This document shows positions 6,670 to 9,821 of a stretch of 9,821 nucleotides of DNA, piece after piece. Every line of letters starts with the position of its first letter. The first letter of the stretch is position 1. The notes beneath the pieces were generated by a model, which ran no database searches, was not told the DNA's origin, and worked only from the letters and a program-made list of their open reading frames with translations. This DNA is from Acidobacteriota bacterium. Lineage in GTDB: Bacteria; Acidobacteriota; Blastocatellia; Pyrinomonadales; Pyrinomonadaceae. The stretch is from contig JACCVS010000054.1 of the NCBI GenBank assembly GCA_013698055.1, positions 1 through 9,821 on the forward strand, in the 5' to 3' direction. The position numbers and the translations under genes are program-made.

Positions 6670-8541
6670 TTATTCGCTGCTTTCCGTCTCTCCCGATTGT
6701 GCCTGCTGGAACTGTGCGGCCAGCACCTGGTACTGCTCGTGCAAGCCCTGGTAGTGCGCCTGCAACTGGGATAGCTCTGCTGCGGTTTGGTGGATTGCCT
6801 GTTCCGTCACTACGAGCGCCGACTGAAACTCAGCCAGCGCCGTCTCATATCCTTCTCCGGCCTGAGACTCTCCAGCGAAGGCATGATGGGGCGTTGCTAT
6901 GCCGAACGGAGAACCGCCCGGGCTGATGGGGCGCGGCAATTCCTCGCGCGGGAACCTCTCAAAGATGTCCCGGCCAGGGATCTTCACATCATCAAAGCTC
7001 TTGCGCTTGATTGGATCATCGGCAAACTTGAACTTAACGTCGTCCAACGCCTTCCTTTTGACGACAATGTCGTCCACCCCCTTCCTTTTGATAACGTCAT
7101 CCGACACCTTCGTTTTGATGGGAGCAAGCAACTTGTCGTAGGCTGCTTTGCCTCGCAGGATGCCCGTGCCGGAGTGTTGGTCAAAACCACCGGGGCCGAT
7201 GTCTTTGGCCGTACTCTTCAACGCGGCTTTGATCTGGTCCTGGGTGGCGGTGGGCTTCGCCTGTTTCATCAGCGCCACTACGCCTGCCGCGATGGGCGTT
7301 GCGGCGGAAGTCCCGCCATCGCTAGCCCCCGCCGGATTCAGGGTTGGAAAGTAACCGGCGAAGTGTGTCACCGAACAGAAATCCGGCTTGTTGGGATCAA
7401 GCGCGGCTGGCCCCTGGCTGCTGTAGCCGACAAACCGCTCATTCAGGTTCACCGCCCCGACGGTAATCACACGCGGATGCCCGTTCGCGCCCCAGATGCT
7501 GCGTCCAGGTCCATTGTCTGGGCCGCAGCGACTGTCAGGGCAGGCTCCACCGCAGTTGCCTGCCGCGAAGAGAACGATGATGCCTTCGTTCAGAGCTTCA
7601 ACTACCTTGCGCGTGAATGGGTGAGTTGGATCGCGGGCATAGACTGCGTCCCAACTCTCCTGGAAAATACCCCAGCTATTGGAAAGAATGTGGGGCTTTC
7701 CAGTAGCTCGATGCTTGTCAATCGCCCACTGGAACGCGGCCAAAGCATTTGAGATGGTGCCTGCAAGCGAACTGGAAGAAATCCGAAGATCATAGATTTG
7801 CGCGCCCGGAGCCATTCCGAGGGCGTCTGTCGCGGTCATCATCCCGTGGTCGCCCCATTCCGCCTTTGTCCCCCAACTAGCCGCTGGCCAGCCATCAATG
7901 ATCCGGCTCAATCTCGGCTTTCCGGTATCGCCCGGGGAGACCGGACGACCGACAGCCCGGATGCCTCCGTCTACGATCCCGATGACGATTCCGTCTCCGC
8001 GTCGCCCGGATGCCCAGATATTGTTGACGCCTAAAAAGTTAGCGACAGCAGCGATGTCCCCGTTCGCCGGATTGCCGAACGTGCAGTCGCAGGGGGGAAT
8101 CGGGCATGTCCCCATGGCCGGCGTCGGCTGCAAATTCGGATTTGATACCTTTGTTGACTTCTTGCCTCGACCGGACTTGGAACTGAATTGAAATGGCTCG
8201 ATACGTCCATCCCTGAACACTCTGACTACGTCCGGCCTCGACTCCAACTCCGCGATCTTGTCTTCGTCAACGCTGCCGCGCACGATCACGGTCTCTTCGG
8301 CGTCCTCTGCGAAACCCATTCCCCCGCCTGCCTCCGAGCGCATGGCGATAGCGCCAAAGTCAGAATCGGTTTCAAAACCTGAGATGTCGGTCGCGGCAGC
8401 CATCGCGAACGCGCTGGGAGTTCCCTGTGGTATACGCATCTCTACCAGCACTTGCACTTTGCCGCCTCCGCTTTCCGAACCTTTCTTAGCAGAGCTTTTC
8501 TTGGCAGAGCTTTTTTTTGAGGAAACTTTCTTAGTTGCCAT
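6670..8541 (-). CDS. S8 (subtilisin-like) serine peptidase with Lys/Asp repeat tail
   Basis: The 623-residue product is a subtilase with extra ends. Order: a basic Lys/Ser/Ala tail (2-27), an I9-like prodomain ending near 118 (VIVRGSVDEDKIAELESRPD), a short Cys-bearing linker (C146, C151, C153), the S8 domain (about 160-475), tandem Asp-Asp/Lys repeats (478-520), a Pro/Gly-rich linker, and a predicted coiled coil (about 564-613). The triad is Asp191 (GIVDGG), His232 (WGDHG) and Ser412 (GGTSAATP), with oxyanion Asn329 (AAGNCG), so it should be active. An insert with C330, C334 and C339 may form a disulfide or metal site. There is no signal peptide or transmembrane segment. The ATG at 8541 is preferred over 8556 because GGAG lies 9 bases before it. 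It is first of three minus-strand genes with the ATP-grasp ligase and DICT protein. Its role may be a protease whose tail is modified, or a leader peptidase; this is inferred from context. Confidence 0.88.
   Translation of the reverse strand: MATKKVSSKKSSAKKSSAKKGSESGGGKVQVLVEMRIPQGTPSAFAMAAATDISGFETDSDFGAIAMRSEAGGGMGFAEDAEETVIVRGSVDEDKIAELESRPDVVRVFRDGRIEPFQFSSKSGRGKKSTKVSNPNLQPTPAMGTCPIPPCDCTFGNPANGDIAAVANFLGVNNIWASGRRGDGIVIGIVDGGIRAVGRPVSPGDTGKPRLSRIIDGWPAASWGTKAEWGDHGMMTATDALGMAPGAQIYDLRISSSSLAGTISNALAAFQWAIDKHRATGKPHILSNSWGIFQESWDAVYARDPTHPFTRKVVEALNEGIIVLFAAGNCGGACPDSRCGPDNGPGRSIWGANGHPRVITVGAVNLNERFVGYSSQGPAALDPNKPDFCSVTHFAGYFPTLNPAGASDGGTSAATPIAAGVVALMKQAKPTATQDQIKAALKSTAKDIGPGGFDQHSGTGILRGKAAYDKLLAPIKTKVSDDVIKRKGVDDIVVKRKALDDVKFKFADDPIKRKSFDDVKIPGRDIFERFPREELPRPISPGGSPFGIATPHHAFAGESQAGEGYETALAEFQSALVVTEQAIHQTAAELSQLQAHYQGLHEQYQVLAAQFQQAQSGETESSE
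6703..6852 (-). other. C-terminal coiled coil of the S8 peptidase
   Basis: Residues 564-613 are rich in Ala, Gln, Leu and Glu with a heptad-like spacing of hydrophobics (LAEFQSAL, TAAELSQLQAHY, YQVLAAQFQQ) and contain no Pro or Gly except one at 599. A coiled-coil oligomerisation or docking segment is likely; its partner is unknown. Confidence 0.5.
6982..7110 (-). repeat. Asp-Asp/Lys tandem repeat in the S8 peptidase tail
   Basis: Residues 478-520 hold five imperfect units, each centred on Asp-Asp: KVSDDVIKR, KGVDDIVVKR, KALDDVKFKF, ADDPIKR and KSFDDVK. The Asp-Asp pairs start at 481, 490, 500, 508 and 517, so the period is 8-10 residues. The DNA shows the duplication too: CCTTCCTTTTGA recurs on the plus strand in adjacent units. 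Ser and Thr are rare, while Lys and Asp are regularly placed. This is unlike the rest of the subtilase and would suit side-chain crosslinking by the neighbouring ATP-grasp ligase, though a simple charged linker is also possible. Confidence 0.7.
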
Positions 8542-8550
8542 GGCAATTAT

Positions 8551-8554
8551 CTCC
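8551..8554 (-). promoter_or_regulatory. Shine-Dalgarno deciding the S8 peptidase start
   Basis: GGAG on the minus strand lies 9 bases before the ATG at 8541 and overlaps the second codon of the alternative ATG at 8556, which itself has no upstream Shine-Dalgarno. The downstream ATG is therefore chosen. Confidence 0.6.
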
Positions 8555-8564
8555 ATTAAAGTGA

Positions 8565-8598
8565 GGGCCGATCCCGGACTCTGACTGCCAATTGGCCC
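8565..8598 (-). promoter_or_regulatory. Leader hairpin upstream of the S8 peptidase gene
   Basis: GGGCCGAT at 8565-8572 and ATTGGCCC at 8591-8598 can pair at seven of eight positions with an 18-base loop, just before the ribosome-binding site. In a minus-strand transcript it would sit in the 5' leader. A regulatory role is speculative. Confidence 0.25.
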
Positions 8599-8839
8599 GA
8601 GAGAGAATGATTAGACGCTTCGCCGCTCCCGCGAATTCATTTGACGGAAAAACGTGGCTTCAGCAGATGCTCAGTCAAGAGTGCAGAAAAGAGCACAGCA
8701 CCGACCCCGAGAGTGAGAATTCACTCATCATTAAGCTTGGTCGGGATCGCCGCTAAGTAGAGTTCAGATCGCACTGACCTTGCACGACGAGCAACGTTAA
8801 TCTGGCGAGGTGTTAGAAACTACGCCAGAAGGAGAAGCG

Positions 8840-8863
8840 AACCGCAAAGGCAGAGACGCAAAA
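8840..8863. repeat. Fragment resembling a dispersed CAAAGGCAGAGACGC repeat
   Basis: The stretch AACCGCAAAGGCAGAGACGC followed by AAA resembles purine-rich AACCNCAAAGGCNCAGAGACGC-type intergenic repeats that occur in several environmental phyla (from memory). Only one copy is in the window, so repetition cannot be shown here. Confidence 0.25.
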
Positions 8864-9076
8864 TTCCACTTGAGAAGCTGCCGTACAATATCGCTTGAAC
8901 CCGGCTACTTCCTGATTAACTCCAGTTGGGAAGCGACCTCATTCAGCGTTGAGAATAAGCAACAAACGTGCCGCGTGCTTTGCGAAAACAACAAGGCTCA
9001 TTTCCTGAAAAATTCTCTACATAATTCGTGGCGGGTGATTAGGCGTGTCTACGAACAGCAACGACTCATCTGGTAA

Positions 9077-9094
9077 TGTCTACATTTGTGGACA
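9077..9094. promoter_or_regulatory. Operator-like palindrome, BlaI/MecI/CopY style
   Basis: TGTCTACATTTGTGGACA is an 18-base palindrome with arms of eight bases, one mismatch and a two-base centre. Its core TACATTTGTG differs at one position from TACA-N2-TGTA, the operator form of BlaI/MecI/CopY repressors. It lies 93 bases from the mpl stop and more than 500 bases from the S8 start, and no repressor gene is in the window. Confidence 0.3.
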
Positions 9095-9184
9095 GGATTG
9101 GAGCAGCCACTTGATAGTCCGAAACGACGACTCTCAAGAGTGAAAGAGATAGCTAAAACGCCTGGGCTTCCATGCCGCGTAGCT

Positions 9185-9821
9185 TCAAAGGCGGAGTGCC
9201 TGAAGCAGCTTGTCGTGGATGCTGCCGAAGCCGCCATTGGACATGATGGCGACGACATCGCCTGCGCGCAATTGGGGCGCGAGGTGGCGCACGATTTCGT
9301 CCGCGCCTTCGATTTGAAGCGCGGGCTTGCCCTGCGCGCTGATGTCTTCGATCAGCTTGTTGGTGTCCAGCACGCGCCCTTTTTCAGTGGCTTTGCCACT
9401 GTCGAAGACGCTGGCGATGACGACATAATCAGCCGTCTGAAAAGCCGTTGCGTAGTCTTCCTGAAAGACGGCGAGGCGCGAAGACAACGAGCGCGGCTCG
9501 AAGACGGCCACAACGCGACGGTCTTTGTATTTGGTGCGAAGCGCGAGGAGCGTTTCGCGCACGGCGGTCGGGTGATGCGCGAAGTCGTCAATCACCGTGA
9601 CTTCGCGCTCAATGCCTCGCACTTGCATCCGGCGGCGCACGCTCTTGAATGTGCGAAGCGCCTCGCGGATTGAATCACGTTCGATTCCCCACGCATCAGC
9701 CGCGATGATAACTGCCAGGCAGTTGCGAATATTGAAGTCGCCGATGAGCGGCGTCTCAAACTCAGCCCACACATTGCCATCGCGAAAGACATGAAAGCGC
9801 GCCATCTCCCCGGAGTAATCA
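9185..9821 (-). CDS. mpl: UDP-MurNAc:L-Ala-gamma-D-Glu-mDAP ligase, C-terminal part (EC 6.3.2.45)
   Basis: Mpl joins UDP-N-acetylmuramate to the murein tripeptide recovered from old wall, in the cytoplasm, during peptidoglycan recycling. The frame stays open to the right edge (codons reading DYSGE precede the ATG at 9805), so that ATG is internal and the gene is cut by the window end. Signatures: IGDFNIRNCLAV (the HNxxN-type segment of Mur ligases, with Phe in place of His), RRRMQVRG, DDFAHHPTA at about 9563-9589 (typical of Mpl versus MurC), FEPRSLSSRLAVFQEDY, and the C-terminal VVAIMSNGGFGSIHDKLL. These favour Mpl over MurC. About 212 of the usual ~450 residues are visible, with the N-terminal ATP-binding P-loop outside the window. 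It lies upstream of the long gap before the S8 gene on the same strand. Confidence 0.93.
   Translation of the reverse strand, partial: DYSGEMARFHVFRDGNVWAEFETPLIGDFNIRNCLAVIIAADAWGIERDSIREALRTFKSVRRRMQVRGIEREVTVIDDFAHHPTAVRETLLALRTKYKDRRVVAVFEPRSLSSRLAVFQEDYATAFQTADYVVIASVFDSGKATEKGRVLDTNKLIEDISAQGKPALQIEGADEIVRHLAPQLRAGDVVAIMSNGGFGSIHDKLLQALRL

Larger units (their letters stand above)
8599..9184. other. Long intergenic region between the S8 peptidase and mpl genes
   Basis: No supported gene was found in this stretch of roughly 590 bases. It contains a six-base inverted repeat with a four-base loop (GAGTGA/TCACTC, 8711-8726), a stretch like a common bacterial intergenic repeat (8840-8863), and a palindrome at 9077-9094. 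The promoter for the minus-strand S8 gene should lie here, but no strong -35/-10 pair was recognised. The length is unusual for such a compact window and could hold a small RNA or a decayed gene. Confidence 0.4.

Noticed and set aside
6787..7752. Long plus-strand open frame (321 codons) antisense to the S8 peptidase gene
   Set aside because: It lies entirely opposite a well-supported subtilase with all catalytic residues, shows no family pattern and is Arg/Leu-rich as expected for an antisense frame of GC-rich coding DNA.
8810..9076. Plus-strand frame of 88 codons starting at GTG in the S8/mpl gap
   Set aside because: No well-spaced Shine-Dalgarno, no recognised motif, and a mixed composition; it also runs through a repeat-like stretch.
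9086..9673. Plus-strand open frame of 195 codons opposite mpl
   Set aside because: The minus strand encodes clear Mpl motifs across the same bases; the plus frame has no recognisable domain.
1..9821. Scan for tRNA, rRNA and CRISPR arrays
   Set aside because: No cloverleaf-like block, conserved rRNA stretch or regularly spaced identical repeats were seen by eye.

Overview
The window (about 9.8 kb) looks like a chromosome fragment of an acidobacterium, probably from a Blastocatellia-like lineage. The main clue is the truncated first gene, which has the layout of the VWFA-related secreted proteins that are abundant in Acidobacteriota. The clean Mpl ligase fragment at the other end (murein recycling, a diderm trait) agrees with this. 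The phylum call rests on recognised protein families, not on a marker gene. No rRNA, tRNA or CRISPR array was seen.

Layout from left to right. (1) 1-1589, minus strand: a 5' fragment of a secreted VWFA-type protein, and a complete phosphate acetyltransferase (pta) upstream of it. (2) 1590-4330: a segment of lower GC, accessory in character. It holds a degenerate inverted repeat touching the pta start codon, a stand-alone H-type lectin, an exported amidohydrolase, and a 5'-truncated, stop-interrupted tyrosine recombinase remnant. (3) 4405-4887, plus strand: a small DUF1232/YkvA-type membrane protein. (4) 4898-8541, minus strand: a three-gene set transcribed as S8 peptidase, then MvdD/MvdC-like ATP-grasp ligase, then DICT sensory-domain protein. 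(5) 8542-9184: a long non-coding leader with several palindromes. (6) 9185-9821, minus strand: the C-terminal third or more of mpl, running off the right edge.

Region 4 is the most interesting. The ATP-grasp enzyme belongs to the group that makes omega-ester or omega-amide crosslinks in graspetides (microviridin type), yet no ordinary short precursor gene was found beside it. The upstream S8 peptidase instead carries, after its catalytic domain, a tandem repeat of about nine residues built from Asp-Asp and Lys/Arg. This is followed by an F-x-R-F segment faintly like the microviridin leader motif, then a coiled coil. A working hypothesis is that the protease tail is itself the substrate of the ligase, giving a protease with a crosslinked tail, and that the DICT protein supplies sensing. 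A perfect 11-bp hairpin between the protease and ligase genes could keep ligase output below protease output, as expected for a substrate/enzyme pair. All of this functional linkage is inference from gene order and sequence pattern.
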